From: Flexifilum sp963727545
GTDB taxonomy: Bacteria; Chloroflexota; Anaerolineae; Aggregatilineales; Phototrophicaceae
Direction of reading: 5' to 3'
Assembly: GCA_963727545.1 (NCBI GenBank)
Contig: CAVSGS010000010.1
Coordinates: forward strand, 1 to 64,000
DNA length: 64,000 nt
Shown here piece by piece: positions 1 to 10,393 of the stretch (positions are counted from its first letter, which is position 1; every line of letters starts with the position of its first letter). A program made the translations under genes and the position numbers. Below the pieces are notes generated by a model. That model was not told the origin of the DNA. It worked only from the letters and a program-made list of their open reading frames with translations, and did no database searches.

Positions 1-624
1 CGGCGCGCCCGATCCATCACAGATCACACGTGGCAGCATCCGAAACCCGCTCGCGCTATCGCCTGCCCGCTCACCGGGACCCGGCAGGGTCAGCACCCGC
101 CGCGTCGCATCGCCCAAAATCACCGCGACCGCCCGCACCTTGAATTCCGGGAATTTCGGTTCGGGATGCCCGCTCAGCCGGTTGATCAGCCAGCGCCAGC
201 CGAAGCGCAGCCGCAGCCGCCATAGATCGCCCCGCGTCCACGTCACGATCTGCGGCAGCGGGCGGGCGTCGCTCAGCGCGTCGCGCACGCCGGGGACGTT
301 GGGCGGCAGCGCCCCGCGATTGAAGTAACGGTTCGCGCGCGTTTCGCGCGTCCGCATGACCGGCTCGCCACTGAGCGGAAAGCCCGCCAGCAGGATATTC
401 ATCCGCTGCCAGCCGTCGAGATAGTAGAGCGTCACCGCCTCCTCGATTTGCGCGGTGACGCCGGTTTCTTCGCGCACTTCGCGGACGGCAGCATCTTCCA
501 AGCCTTCACCGGGGTCAAGCCGACCGCCGGGGAGCGCCCACGTATTCAAGTCGCCCCGCCGCGACAGCAGCAGATCGCCCTGATCGTCGCTGATCGCGCC
601 GAGCACGCCCAGCCGAAGACTCAC
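1..624 (-). CDS. Nudix hydrolase (3' end beyond left edge)
   Basis: The reading frame is open from a GTG at 624 to the left edge, so the C-terminus is missing. A complete Nudix box lies at about residues 34-57: G-x5-E-x7-REVREETGV. This is the Mg2+-binding site that hydrolyses nucleoside diphosphate-linked substrates. The GTG overlaps the stop of the upstream deaminase gene (GTGA at 621-624), so the two are very likely translationally coupled. Pairing with an 8-oxoguanine deaminase suggests nucleotide sanitation, but the substrate cannot be read from the sequence. The distal part is Arg/Leu-rich and has no motif I recognise. Confidence 0.85.
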   Translation of the reverse strand, partial: MSLRLGVLGAISDDQGDLLLSRRGDLNTWALPGGRLDPGEGLEDAAVREVREETGVTAQIEEAVTLYYLDGWQRMNILLAGFPLSGEPVMRTRETRANRYFNRGALPPNVPGVRDALSDARPLPQIVTWTRGDLWRLRLRFGWRWLINRLSGHPEPKFPEFKVRAVAVILGDATRRVLTLPGPGERAGDSASGFRMLPRVICDGSGAP

Positions 625-1976
625 GACTCGCCCCGGATCAGCTTGTGCGAGATCGCGTTATGCTGCTCGACCAGCACCGGCAGATCGACCGTCGTCAACT
701 GACCCTCGCGCACGACGACCCGCCCGTTAATCATCAGCATGTCCACATTCTGCGATCCGCACAGCACCAGCCCCGCGACCGGATCGTGCTGCGCACCGGC
801 GAAGCCGGGCGTATCGATGCGATAGGCGGCGAAGTCTGCCGACATCCCCGGAGCGAGCGCTCCGATGTCGTCGCGTCCCAGTACCGCCGCGCCGCCGAGC
901 GTCGCCAGTTCCAGCGCCTCGCGCGCCTTCAAGCCGGCGGGATTACCGCCCGCCCGCTGAAGCAGCAGCGCCATCCGCGCCTCGTTGAGCAGATGCCCGC
1001 TGTCGTTCGACGCCGAGCCATCGACCCCCAAGCCGACGTGGACGTGACCGTCAACCATCTTGCGAATCGGCGCGATCCCCGAACCCAGCCGCAGGTTCGA
1101 CGAGGGGCAGTGACAAACGCCCGTTCCGGTCTTGCCGAACAGGGCGATCTCGCGCTCGTTCAGGCAGACGCAGTGCGCGTGCCAGACGTCATCGCCGACC
1201 CACCCGACGTCGCGGGCGTAGTCGCCGGGGAGCAAACCGAATTTTTCGAGACTGTAAGCGACGTCGTTGGGCGTCTCGGCGAGGTGGGTATGCAGATGCA
1301 CGCCGTAGCTCCGCGCCAGCGCCGCCGATTCGCGCATCAAGTTCTGCGTGACCGTGAACGGCGAGCACGGCGCGATCACGACCCGCAGCATCGCGTGGCG
1401 CTTGGCGTCGTGGAACTGCTCGATCACCCGACGCATGTCGATCAGGACGTTTTCTTCGCCCTCGACCAGCGAATCGGGCGGCAAACCGCCTTTGCTCTCG
1501 CCCATGCTCATCGCGCCGCGAGCGGCGTGGAAGCGCATCCCGATCTCGCGCGCTGCGCGGATTTCGTCATCAAGTTTGGCGTCATTGGGGTACAGATACA
1601 GATGATCGCTCGACGTGGTGCAGCCCGACAGCATCAACTCCGCCATCGCCAGCTTCGCCGAGACGTAGATCGCCTCGCCATTGATGCCGCTCCAAATCGG
1701 GTAGAGCGTCCGCAGCCAGTCGAACAATTCATGTTCTTGCGCGATCACCCGTGTCAGGCTTTGGAACATGTGATGATGCGTGTTGATCAATCCGGGGGTG
1801 ACGACGTGGTTTGGCAGTTGGATGTGACGATCGGCGCGTTCGGCGGGCATGTCGGCGAGGGTGCCGACTGCCTCGATCACGCCATCACGGATGAACAGCG
1901 CGCCGTCCTTGATCTCGCGACGCGCTGCGTCCATGGTCACTAGTGTATGGATAGATGTAATCAGCAGCGTCGTCAT
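621..1976 (-). CDS. 8-oxoguanine deaminase (amidohydrolase superfamily)
   Basis: A 451-residue amidohydrolase of normal family length. Visible metal-site and family motifs are PGLINTHHHM near residue 60, the TSSDHLYL segment near 120, HTHLAE near 230, HAHCV, and a late GLGVDGSASND segment that supplies the catalytic Asp. These features match the group annotated as 8-oxoguanine deaminase / hydroxydechloroatrazine ethylaminohydrolase-like enzymes, which deaminate 8-oxoguanine to urate in the cytoplasm. The stop overlaps the start of the Nudix gene and folD lies 84 bp upstream, so the three probably form one operon. The exact substrate is inferred from family resemblance; a related guanine or triazine deaminase activity remains possible. 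Confidence 0.88.
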   Translation of the reverse strand: MTTLLITSIHTLVTMDAARREIKDGALFIRDGVIEAVGTLADMPAERADRHIQLPNHVVTPGLINTHHHMFQSLTRVIAQEHELFDWLRTLYPIWSGINGEAIYVSAKLAMAELMLSGCTTSSDHLYLYPNDAKLDDEIRAAREIGMRFHAARGAMSMGESKGGLPPDSLVEGEENVLIDMRRVIEQFHDAKRHAMLRVVIAPCSPFTVTQNLMRESAALARSYGVHLHTHLAETPNDVAYSLEKFGLLPGDYARDVGWVGDDVWHAHCVCLNEREIALFGKTGTGVCHCPSSNLRLGSGIAPIRKMVDGHVHVGLGVDGSASNDSGHLLNEARMALLLQRAGGNPAGLKAREALELATLGGAAVLGRDDIGALAPGMSADFAAYRIDTPGFAGAQHDPVAGLVLCGSQNVDMLMINGRVVVREGQLTTVDLPVLVEQHNAISHKLIRGES

Positions 1977-2060
1977 ACCGGCTTCCTCGTGCGGATTTAG
2001 GCGTCCAGTTTAGCACGCCGGTATCACCGGAACAAATCGAGAAAACCGGACTGAGAGTGC

Positions 2061-2939
2061 TTATTTTGACTGCCGCCACGCCGCTTTCATCGTGTTGTGC
2101 AGCAGCATCGTGATCGTCAGCGGACCGACGCCACCCGGCACCTGCGTGATCGCTCCGGCGACGTCCAACGCCGCGTCGAAATCGACGTCGCCAACCCAGC
2201 GATAGCCGCGCTTGTCACTCGGATCGTCGATCTTGTTGGTCCCTACGTCGATCACCACCGCGCCCGGCTTGAGCCAGTCCGCCTTGACGTAGTGCGGCTT
2301 GCCAATCGCCGCGACCACCACGTCCGCCTGCTTGACGATCGCCGCGATGTCCTTGGTCCGGCTGTGGCAGACCGTGACCGTCGCGTTCGCCTTGATCAGC
2401 ATCAGCGCGACCGGCATCCCGACTAGGTTGCTCCGCCCGATCACGACCGCGTTCGCGCCCGCGAGCTTGACCCCGGTGCGTTCGAGGATCACCATGCAGC
2501 CGGTCGGCGTCGCCGGGGTGAACAGCGGATCGCGCCCTTTCATCGCCAGCAAACCGATATTGATCGGGTGAAAGCCGTCCACATCCTTGTCGAGACTGAC
2601 CAGCCGCAGCACCGCTTCTTCGTCGATCTGCGGTGGCATCGGCAGTTGCACGAGGATGCCGTGCACCGCCGGGTCGTCGTTTAATTGACGCACCGCGGCT
2701 TCGACTTCCGCCTGTGTCGCCTCAGCTGGCAAAATCTGCGCCACCGAGCGGATACCCACCCGCTCGCAGGCGCGCTGCTTCATCCGCACGTACTGCGCCG
2801 ACGCCGGATCGTCGCCGACCAGCACGACGCCTAGCCCCGGCGGATAGCCAAACTGCTCGGCAAAGCGTGCGGCGTCTGCTGTGATTTCCGCGCGCAGATC
2901 GTCGGCAATTGCCGTTCCATTGATGATTTGTGCCGTCAT
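2061..2939 (-). CDS. folD: FolD bifunctional methylenetetrahydrofolate dehydrogenase/cyclohydrolase
   Basis: A 292-residue FolD, the usual length. It interconverts 5,10-methylene-THF and 10-formyl-THF using NADP+ in the cytoplasm. Visible signatures are YVRMKQRACERVGI (substrate-binding lysine region near residue 45-60), LVQLPMP, DKDVDGFHPIN, VVIGRSNLVGMP (dinucleotide site) and the late PGGVGPLTITML. An in-frame extension upstream to 3149 exists, but the ATG at 2939 is preceded by GGAGGGG at ideal spacing and fits the family, so the shorter start is chosen. It is probably the first gene of an operon with the deaminase and Nudix genes. Confidence 0.96.
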   Translation of the reverse strand: MTAQIINGTAIADDLRAEITADAARFAEQFGYPPGLGVVLVGDDPASAQYVRMKQRACERVGIRSVAQILPAEATQAEVEAAVRQLNDDPAVHGILVQLPMPPQIDEEAVLRLVSLDKDVDGFHPINIGLLAMKGRDPLFTPATPTGCMVILERTGVKLAGANAVVIGRSNLVGMPVALMLIKANATVTVCHSRTKDIAAIVKQADVVVAAIGKPHYVKADWLKPGAVVIDVGTNKIDDPSDKRGYRWVGDVDFDAALDVAGAITQVPGGVGPLTITMLLHNTMKAAWRQSK

Positions 2940-3163
2940 TTTTCCCCTCCGCCTTAGCAGCGCAACCCCCAGAGCATACCACGCGCCCCCATCACCGGCG
3001 ACATATATGACTATGCGCAATTGTTTAGGCATTAGAACAACTTTCGCACAAAGCTTTCGATCTTTAACGCCCGGATTTGGGTAACATAGGTACAGGGGAA
3101 TTGGATCAATCGGTCTGTTGATCGTGTGCATCCAACGCGAGACAGGCATGACGAGGATTGGGT

Positions 3164-6100
3164 ATGGTGGATCAAAAGCCGAGCAGAACGCAAAAAGAGA
3201 GTGGTCAAGCTCTCGTTGAATACGTGCTGATCGTGGTATTGGTCGTCATCGCGTTTGGCGTCACTTTAGCAGCGACGGGACCGGCAATCGGCAACGTATT
3301 CTGTAATGTTGTTGACAACCTTGGGGGCGTTTCCGCCAATCCGCAAGGTGGCAACTGCGGTGCTCAGTCGACTAATCTCTATGATGCTGGCGGTAATCCG
3401 GAGTTGTTCTGGGAAACCGTGACGTGGGTGGCAACCCATCCGCAGCAGGAAACACCTTTCCCGACGCCCATTCATCGCGTGCAGGTTCCGGTAAACGGCG
3501 GCTTATCGTCCCCGACACCCTCACCTTCACCCAGCAACACGTCAACGCCGACCGCGTCTAACACGCCAACGCCTAGCAGCACTCCGACTTCGTCGGATAC
3601 GCCGACGCCGGGTCCATCGCCCACGCAATCTGACCTCGCCTTTGCAGTGCCATTTGTCGATCAAATTGACAATCCGCAGTGGTGGCGGCTCGATCATGGC
3701 GATACTTGGACCGTGCAATGGTACGCAGATCATTCCTATACGCGGCAGCAATTCGAACACCGACTATCGCACGATCAACTTCATTCAGATGCCCGAAACG
3801 CAACGTCGTTTGCCGGCGGAAACAGTTTTGGGTTCGAGTGGAGTAACGGTCGTCCCGCCGATGCCGGTCTGACGAGCAGATGACCGCTTTGCTGGTCAAT
3901 TCCAGCGCACCTTCTTCTTGGCGCAGAGCACGACGTTCACGTTCAGCATCCGTTCCGACGATCAAGGCAACATCTACCTCGACGGCGAAACCACCGCGTT
4001 CTTGTGGAACCAGTCATACAACGGAACCTATACCAAGTCGCGCACACTGACGCGCCGGGACGCACACGATCCGCATCGATTACGCCGAAGACGGCGGCGG
4101 TGCCAACATTTTCTTCTCGATGACGCCGACTTCGACTTCCGGTCCGATTACCAGCGCCCCTGAAGATAATAGCTGTACGTGGGGGCGCAGCAGCTGGGAC
4201 GAACGACCCGTCCTCGATTCTGTGGCAGTTCGACGAAAATCCGGGCAGTGATACTTGGACTGCCGGTCAAACTTGCTATCTTGAGCTGCGCGGCTACGTT
4301 GATCTCGCCGGGCACGCTGATCCGATTTACTCCTACTGGGACATCTGGGACTTCTCCAGTGTCGGCAACGTCACCGCCGAGTTGCAGGTCAGCGATTATG
4401 TGACGGTAGCCGGCGTGCTCGACCGCTCGCAATTGAACTGGCACACAATCTCCACCCGAAGTGCCGGAACCAGCAACTATAACTGGACGCGCAGCCAGAT
4501 CGACTTGCGGGCGGCAGTTCCCGGCTTGAGCGATCAGGTTACCTTCCGCTACGTGATCGGCAGCAGCAGCGGCGGTACACCGTTCCGCTGGTACATTGAC
4601 GATATTCAGGTGCTTGACGCGCCTGCCGCTTCGTCGTTCACCGTCGGCAATCAATGGAATCTCAACAGCCGCGATCAAATGCGCGATTTCATCTTCGACG
4701 CCGACTCTAACAAGACGCTCGAGGACAACCCCTCGCTGCCGGATACCATCGACGGCTGGCGCTGGAACTTGACGTCAACGAACGCTCACAGCGGTATGAG
4801 CTGGGACGACAGCCCCGGCGGTAACTATCAAGGGCATTCGCAGGGCGGTCCGCGCGTGCATTATCTCGAATTCAAGCAGCCGATCGATTTGACGACAACG
4901 CGCTCACCGGCGGTACCGGCTGCTGACAGCGACGGCGATACCGGCTCTCCGATTCTGAGTTTCTGGTACGCCTACGACATCCACACCCAAGCCAGCATCC
5001 GCGTCCAATACACGCGCGATGCCAATGATGCTAGCCCGGACACATGGATTGACGTTCCCGACGGCGGCATTTTGGTCGACTTCACCGCGCCGAGCGGCTC
5101 GCCACTTCCCAATGAGCAAGTCGCGCGCACCAACACGACTATGCAGCCGGTGAGCATTAATTTGACGCGCATCCCGAATTGGGACACCCAGTCGTTCCGC
5201 CTGCGCCTCGCCTTAGTGGTGCAAGCCGGAGCAACGGATTTCGGCGATGGCTGGTATATTGACGACATTCGGCTGGAACGCTCGGCGACCTCATCCTATA
5301 TGGGTTACCCCTTCTTCGACGACGCAGAAGACGCCGACTACACGACTGCCGTGTGGACGAGTCTCGGCAACAAATGGGGACCGTCTACCGAAGTTGGTGG
5401 TGCCGCCAGCAGCGCGACTGCCTACTCCGACAGCCCGAACGCGAACTACGATCCGACGAGCGACGTCTCGCTTCAGTTGACGAATGCCATCGATCTGCTC
5501 AACGACACGCCGTCCAATAATGTCGAGCCGGACAGCCGTCCCGCCGCCGTCAACCCGATCTTGACGTTCTGGTACCGGCGCGATGTCCATACGAATATTG
5601 ACTTCGTCGTCGACGTGTGGGTGGACAGCATCGGCTCGTGGTCGACGGTTTGGGACTACTCGAGCAACAGCGATTCGACTTTCACGCTCGAACGAGCCTG
5701 GATCCGGGGCGAGATCAATCTCGTCCAAGCGGTTCAGGCGATCACCGGCAAGACGTGGGGCATGATCGCTGCCAATGCCGACAGCGTCACCAATGACGAC
5801 GACATTCGTGTCCGCTTCCGCATGATCACCAACGGTGCTTGGTGGGCTGGCGATGGCGTTTACGTGGACAATATCGCCATCAATGACGCGCCGAACACCG
5901 TTCATAATCTCTGGACGCGCGGCAGTTCCACCAATGGCACGCTGGTCGATAGCGTCGAGTTCGCAACGCCCATCGGCGGGAGCGTAGCGAGTCGCTGGTA
6001 CTTGGCTGCCGACTGGGGCACGATCTCCGGCGTGACCAATGGCAGCCACAGCGGATCGCAGGCGATCACCAATGATCCGGTGACGAACTACGCCGGCAAC

Positions 6101-7540
6101 GGTGCCAGCGACTACACCTCGTCGATCCTCGAATTCAAGCCGGTCATCGACTTGACGAGCGCCAATGCGGCTGACCGCCCGATCCTGTACTTCTGGACGC
6201 GCTATGAGATCGCTAGCAATGCGTCGTTCCGCGTCGAAATCGCGCAAGAGGACACCGCCAGTTCCAGCCAAAGCCCGGACAAAATCGGCGGTTGGACGAC
6301 GTGGACGAAACAGCCATTGATGGTCGGCGAGCCGCCCTCGAACAACGTGATCGCGAACAGCGAAGTCATCACATGGCTGCGCGGGCAAGTCGATTTGTCG
6401 AGCTTCGTCGGCAGCCGAATCCGTGTACGCTTCATCTACGACACCACGAGTTGGACGTGGTCAGGCGATACCGACGGCATTATTCTCGACGACATCACGT
6501 TCACCTTCGGTCCAAATCAGATTGCCCTGCCCTTCAATGACACGGCGCAATCGACCGTCAACTGGATCACCGAGGGCACGTGGGGCTTGGGTAAAGATCA
6601 ATACGTCGGTACAGGTTCCAACGCCGACATCTTCGGCGCAACTCAGTGGTCGGGGACGTACTTCGACTGCGACTGTAATGCGACTGGCTTCGCAAACTTG
6701 CTCAACAGCCAATCGAACTATGCACCAAGCGACCCGTTGACCTTGACCGGTCCGAAGATCGGTCCATCCAATGTCTCTGAGATCAATTACAACTGGGGCA
6801 ACTCGGTGCTCCCGATGGGAACCACTGATCTCGCTTATTATGATGGTTTCACGGCGCGTTGGATCCGTCAGGTCACGCTGATGCCGGGCACCTATTACTT
6901 CCGCTCGCTTTCGGACGACGGTGTTCGCCTGATCATCAACGACATTTCTGGTGTCAGCGGGACGATCGAAGCGGTTGGCGGTGCCTCGACCGCCGGTTAC
7001 CTCATCAACAACTGGGGGGACCACGGACCGACTCTCGACACCGGCATCCTAATCGTCGGCGGCAGCGTGCCCATCACCCGCACCCTAACCTTCCAGTTCT
7101 ACGAGAATGGCGGCGGTGCGGTCGCGGAGCTGTTCGCAACGTCCACCAGCTACTCGTTCACCGACAGCCCGAATACACCCAGCGGCACCGGCTTCACGAC
7201 CGTCAATTCACTCACGCCGGGCAACTCGTCGCTGATGCTCAACGGCTACTTCAATCTCGTCGGCAGCCCGAACACCCCCGTGCTCAATTACAAGACGCTC
7301 TATGACATGGGGTCGAACAGCCGTTTGCGCTCGGAATATTCGACCGACGGCGGCTTTACGTGGACGCAGGGACAGTACCACACCGGGTCGCGCATCCTAG
7401 CTTCCAACACAGATTGGCTGGACGTGACCGTCACCCTACCGGAGGCGAACAACGTCATGATCCGCTTCCGACTGGATACCCGTAGCACCACCAACACCCA
7501 AGACGGGGTGTATATCGCCAACGTCCAAGTCCGAAACTAG
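3164..7540 (+). CDS. Pilin-like N-terminus joined to a giant PA14/jelly-roll adhesin (frame-disrupted)
   Basis: The N-terminus (frame 2, 3164-3883) has a Flp/TadE-like prepilin segment, SGQALVEYVLIVV followed by a hydrophobic stretch, then a Pro/Thr/Ser linker. The C-terminal part is one intact frame (from about 4205, first listed start 4382, stop 7540). It holds four repeats of a jelly-roll/MAM-like unit, each with an FW/NY-type strand (ILSFWYAYD, ILTFWYRRD, ILYFWTRYE, VLNYKTLYD) and ending near YIDDI, VDNIAI, ILDDI or IANVQV. A PA14 domain lies at about 6780-7150 (SDDGVRLIIND). Between about 3640 and 4240 the coding sense jumps frames several times; the pieces (FAGQFQRTFF, FSIRSDDQGNIYLDG, IRIDYAEDGGGANIFFS) rebuild another PA14 domain. 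The start at 3164 follows GAGG. Likely surface-anchored carbohydrate binding. The breaks may be sequence errors or real decay. Confidence 0.7.
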
Positions 7541-7565
7541 CGGCACAGCGAACTGAACGTTACAA

Positions 7566-7603
7566 CAGCGCGGGTTTTGTGAACGAACACAGAACCCGCG
7601 CTG
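7566..7603 (+). terminator. Long hairpin after the adhesin gene
   Basis: A 16-base stem with one G-U pair (arm 7566-7581, arm 7588-7603) closes a 6-base loop 25 bases after the adhesin stop. There is only a weak pyrimidine tail afterwards, so it may be a terminator or an mRNA-stabilising hairpin. Confidence 0.5.
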
Positions 7604-7691
7604 GCTTTCTCCCCACCACGTATAGCCGAAGCCCAATTATGCTGCTAAACTAGAGGTTATCCTGTCCGTTCTACCCTAAGGAAGTCGGAGC

Positions 7692-8654
7692 GTGACCTCC
7701 CAACAACGTCCGGGCGTGTTTTTCACTCTGGTCGGTCCTGCCGGCGTCGGCAAAAACCGTCTGATGAAAGCCATCCTCGCGCAAACTGATCTTCATCAGC
7801 TTCCCACCGCGACGACCCGCGCCATCCGCGCCGGTGAGCAGCCGGGGCGCGAGCATCACTACGTTTCACTAGCGGAATTCCAGCGCATGATCGACGCCGG
7901 AGAACTCCTTGAGCATCAAGTCATTCACGAGCAGCTCTACGGAATGCCGCGCGCGGCGGTCGAATCCGCTCTCAACTCCGGCGAAGCGATCATCGCCGAC
8001 ATCGAAGTCCTCGGCGCGGCGCGCGCCTGTGAAGCCTACCCGGAAAACGTGGTTTCGATCTTCATCGAGCCGCCCTCGATCGGCGTGCTGATCGAGCGAA
8101 TGCGCGAGCGGCGCGAAAGCAGCGCCGAGATCGGCAAGCGACTGCTGCGCGTACCGATGGAACTCGCCTATGCCCCTTACTGCGAATACGTCATTCTCAA
8201 CGACGTCTTCGAATCCGCCGCCGAGCGCCTCTATCAGATTGTCAGGGCAGAACTCAACCACGCACGAGGCACCGTACCCGCCGGGCAGCCTCAAAGCTAC
8301 GATTACACCTACGTCGTCCGGGTCGTCCCGGTGTTCGGGGACGAAGCGCTGCAAGCCGACGCCCTGTCGACCCCATTCAACCCGGAAGAACTCCCCCACG
8401 AAGCTGCCTTGCAGCTCGTGAGCGACGTTCTCGGCATCGACGGCAGCGACCGCGCCTTGATCGCTGGCGACCAGCCCGACGGCGGTTATCTCGCCCCGCT
8501 TCAGCTTGATTACAGCCACGCTGACGGCGAACAGATCACCTACACCTACGGCTATAAACTCGACGCGCGGCTAACGCCTCCCACTGGCGGTCAGTGGGTA
8601 CTGCTCTCCGCTGCCCTGCCCAGTGTCATGCCCGAACGGGGCGGCGGCGCATGA
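7692..8654 (+). CDS. Guanylate kinase-like protein with C-terminal extension
   Basis: A 320-residue protein. Residues about 8-195 match the guanylate kinase fold: a P-loop GPAGVGKN, a TATTRAIRAGEQPG nucleotide-binding segment, LLEHQVIHEQLYGMP, and IIADIEVLGA. The P-loop ends in Asn where the family has Ser/Thr, and the GMP-binding residues are only partly kept. The remaining ~120 residues are not part of normal Gmk and I do not recognise them. The GTG start is supported by GGAG at 7686. The stop overlaps the next start (ATGA at 8651), coupling it to ygfZ. It may be a specialised or non-canonical nucleotide-binding protein rather than the essential Gmk. Confidence 0.65.
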   Translation: MTSQQRPGVFFTLVGPAGVGKNRLMKAILAQTDLHQLPTATTRAIRAGEQPGREHHYVSLAEFQRMIDAGELLEHQVIHEQLYGMPRAAVESALNSGEAIIADIEVLGAARACEAYPENVVSIFIEPPSIGVLIERMRERRESSAEIGKRLLRVPMELAYAPYCEYVILNDVFESAAERLYQIVRAELNHARGTVPAGQPQSYDYTYVVRVVPVFGDEALQADALSTPFNPEELPHEAALQLVSDVLGIDGSDRALIAGDQPDGGYLAPLQLDYSHADGEQITYTYGYKLDARLTPPTGGQWVLLSAALPSVMPERGGGA

Positions 8655-9700
8655 TCCCGACTTTCTATCAAGCACAGGGCGCAGCGCTAGCGAACGACGG
8701 TATCCCGCTCCACTTCGGCGATCCGCGCCGCGAGTATCACGCCGCGCTCGACGCTGCCGTGCTCATGGATCGCTCGCACGAAGGGCGCTTTGAGCTTGCC
8801 GGGCGCGATCGTCTCGACTTGATGCACCGCATCTCGACCAACGATCTGCTTTCGCTGCCGGACAACGCCGGGCGACCGACAATTTTCACCAACCCCAACG
8901 CGCGCATCCTCGACCGGGCGCTCGTCATCAATCGCGGTGAGCGCGCGCTGGTCATTGCCGAACCGGGACGTGGCGAGCCGCTGCGTCGCTATCTTCAGCG
9001 TAACATCTTCTTCAACGACGATGCTCAGATCGCGGATCTGAGCGGCACAACTCGCCAGTTCGTGCTGCACGGCGCGACCGCGGATGCAGTTGTCGAGCAG
9101 TTCGCCCCGGATTTAGCCGAGTTCCACAGCGCCACGGTGACGATCGCCGGCGCGACCGTGATCGTCATCCGTGATCAGCCGCTCAGCGGCGCGCACTATC
9201 GCCTGATCGTTCCGGAGGCACAAGCTGCCGATCTATGGTCGGCGCTGCTCGATCTCGGTGCACCCAGCGGGCTGATCCCGGCGGGATCGCTGACCTACAA
9301 TGCGCTGCGGATTCGCGCTGGACATCCCGCCGCCGGACGCGAACTGAGCACGGACTATCTGCCGCTCGAAGTCGGCTTGTGGGACGAGATCAGTTTCACG
9401 AAAGGCTGTTACACCGGGCAGGAGATCGTCGCCCGGATGGAGAGCCGGGGACGGCTCGCCAAAGTGATGGTCAGGCTGCGGCTGGATGCTGCCGTCGCCG
9501 CGCCCGCCGCCATCAGCACCAGCGGACGCGAGATCGGCACCTTGACGAGCAGTGTCGAGACGCCTGACGGGGATAAGCTGGGGATTGGCGTCGTCAAGCT
9601 AGCCGCGGCACAGCCCGGTACATCCGTCACCATCGGCGACACGAGCGCGACCATCGTCGATTTCGCCGGATCGCCGCCACCCTACGTGCGCGAGCCTTAA
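8651..9700 (+). CDS. ygfZ: YgfZ/GcvT-family folate-binding protein
   Basis: A 349-residue tetrahydrofolate-binding protein of the YgfZ family, which supports repair or synthesis of certain Fe-S proteins in other bacteria. The diagnostic motif is present at about residues 256-263 as KGCYTGQE, and the GcvT-like N-terminus reads LMHRISTND. An in-frame extension begins at 8594, but the ATG at 8651 overlaps the stop of the upstream gene (ATGA) and fits the family start (short lead followed by the GcvT-like fold). The gene ends tail-to-tail with the DivIC-like gene, the two stops overlapping by a few bases. Confidence 0.92.
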   Translation: MIPTFYQAQGAALANDGIPLHFGDPRREYHAALDAAVLMDRSHEGRFELAGRDRLDLMHRISTNDLLSLPDNAGRPTIFTNPNARILDRALVINRGERALVIAEPGRGEPLRRYLQRNIFFNDDAQIADLSGTTRQFVLHGATADAVVEQFAPDLAEFHSATVTIAGATVIVIRDQPLSGAHYRLIVPEAQAADLWSALLDLGAPSGLIPAGSLTYNALRIRAGHPAAGRELSTDYLPLEVGLWDEISFTKGCYTGQEIVARMESRGRLAKVMVRLRLDAAVAAPAAISTSGREIGTLTSSVETPDGDKLGIGVVKLAAAQPGTSVTIGDTSATIVDFAGSPPPYVREP

Positions 9701-10143
9701 GGCGCTTTCGGCGGCGGACTGTCGAAGAAAAGCTGCCACCATAGGTTCCACGTCGGCGCTTGCTCGGGCGACGTCTGCACCTCATTGATCGGGACGGCGG
9801 GCGTCGGGGTCACGTTCACTTCCGCCCCCGACGGCACCGGGATCACCAATACTTCGCCATTGCGTACCATCTTGCCGTCGTCGTGCGCCCAACTCTCGAC
9901 ATAAGCATCACTCATCACATAATTGCGCTGCGCCGTCAGGGTCGCTTGATCTTCTTGCAACTGTGCGATCTCTTTACGGACCAGATTATAGGCTTCTTGG
10001 AGCGGCTGCCCGTCGCGGATTCGTCCGCTGAAGTTGATGGCGAGAATCAAGCCAATCGACAAAATCGCCGCGAACATGACCTGCACGCCCGAAATTTGCC
10101 CGCCGCGTTTGCGCGTCTGATCGCGCTTGGGCTTATCCTGCAT
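9697..10143 (-). CDS. DivIC/FtsB-like septum formation initiator
   Basis: A small bitopic membrane protein. Basic N-terminus, one membrane helix (residues ~20-38), then a coiled coil (NLVRKEIAQLQEDQ) and the segment YVESWAHDDGKMVRNGEVLVIPVP, which is typical of DivIC/FtsB-like proteins. These join FtsL/FtsQ-type partners at the division septum. A Pro-rich tail ends in a Trp-containing stretch. The start is uncertain: ATG at 10143 gives 148 residues; TTG at 10236 would add 31 residues and lies just below a TATAAT box. Confidence 0.75.
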   Translation of the reverse strand: MQDKPKRDQTRKRGGQISGVQVMFAAILSIGLILAINFSGRIRDGQPLQEAYNLVRKEIAQLQEDQATLTAQRNYVMSDAYVESWAHDDGKMVRNGEVLVIPVPSGAEVNVTPTPAVPINEVQTSPEQAPTWNLWWQLFFDSPPPKAP

Positions 10144-10252
10144 TCGTTCGATCCATTTCCCGCCGGGACAAAATGCCAACTCGCCGAGCACACGCCGCCC
10201 TCGGAGCACACTGCGTGACACTCGTATTACTTTCAATTACGCCGACTCCATC

Positions 10253-10261
10253 ATTATAGCA
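10253..10261 (-). promoter_or_regulatory. Extended -10 promoter for the DivIC-like gene
   Basis: On the minus strand the sequence reads TTGCTATAAT, that is TGn-TATAAT, an extended -10 box. No good -35 is visible at 17 bases. Its position fits a short leader for the gene that ends at 9697. Confidence 0.4.
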
Positions 10262-10393
10262 AGGACTCGTCTAGGTGAGGCAAAAAGGCGGTGCCGGGGA
10301 ATCCAAGCCGCGCGAAAGGATGCAGAAACCGATCAACGCGGGTACCATCATCCCGCATTCGCTATTCGCTGCCAACCTTTTCTGGAGTCGCTT

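Noticed and set aside
645..1943. 432-residue open frame opposite the deaminase
   Set aside because: Arg/Asp-rich shadow of a well-supported gene on the other strand; no motif.
5291..6388. 365-residue minus-strand frame in the adhesin
   Set aside because: Mirror of the coding frame; composition is low-complexity Arg/Asp/Val.
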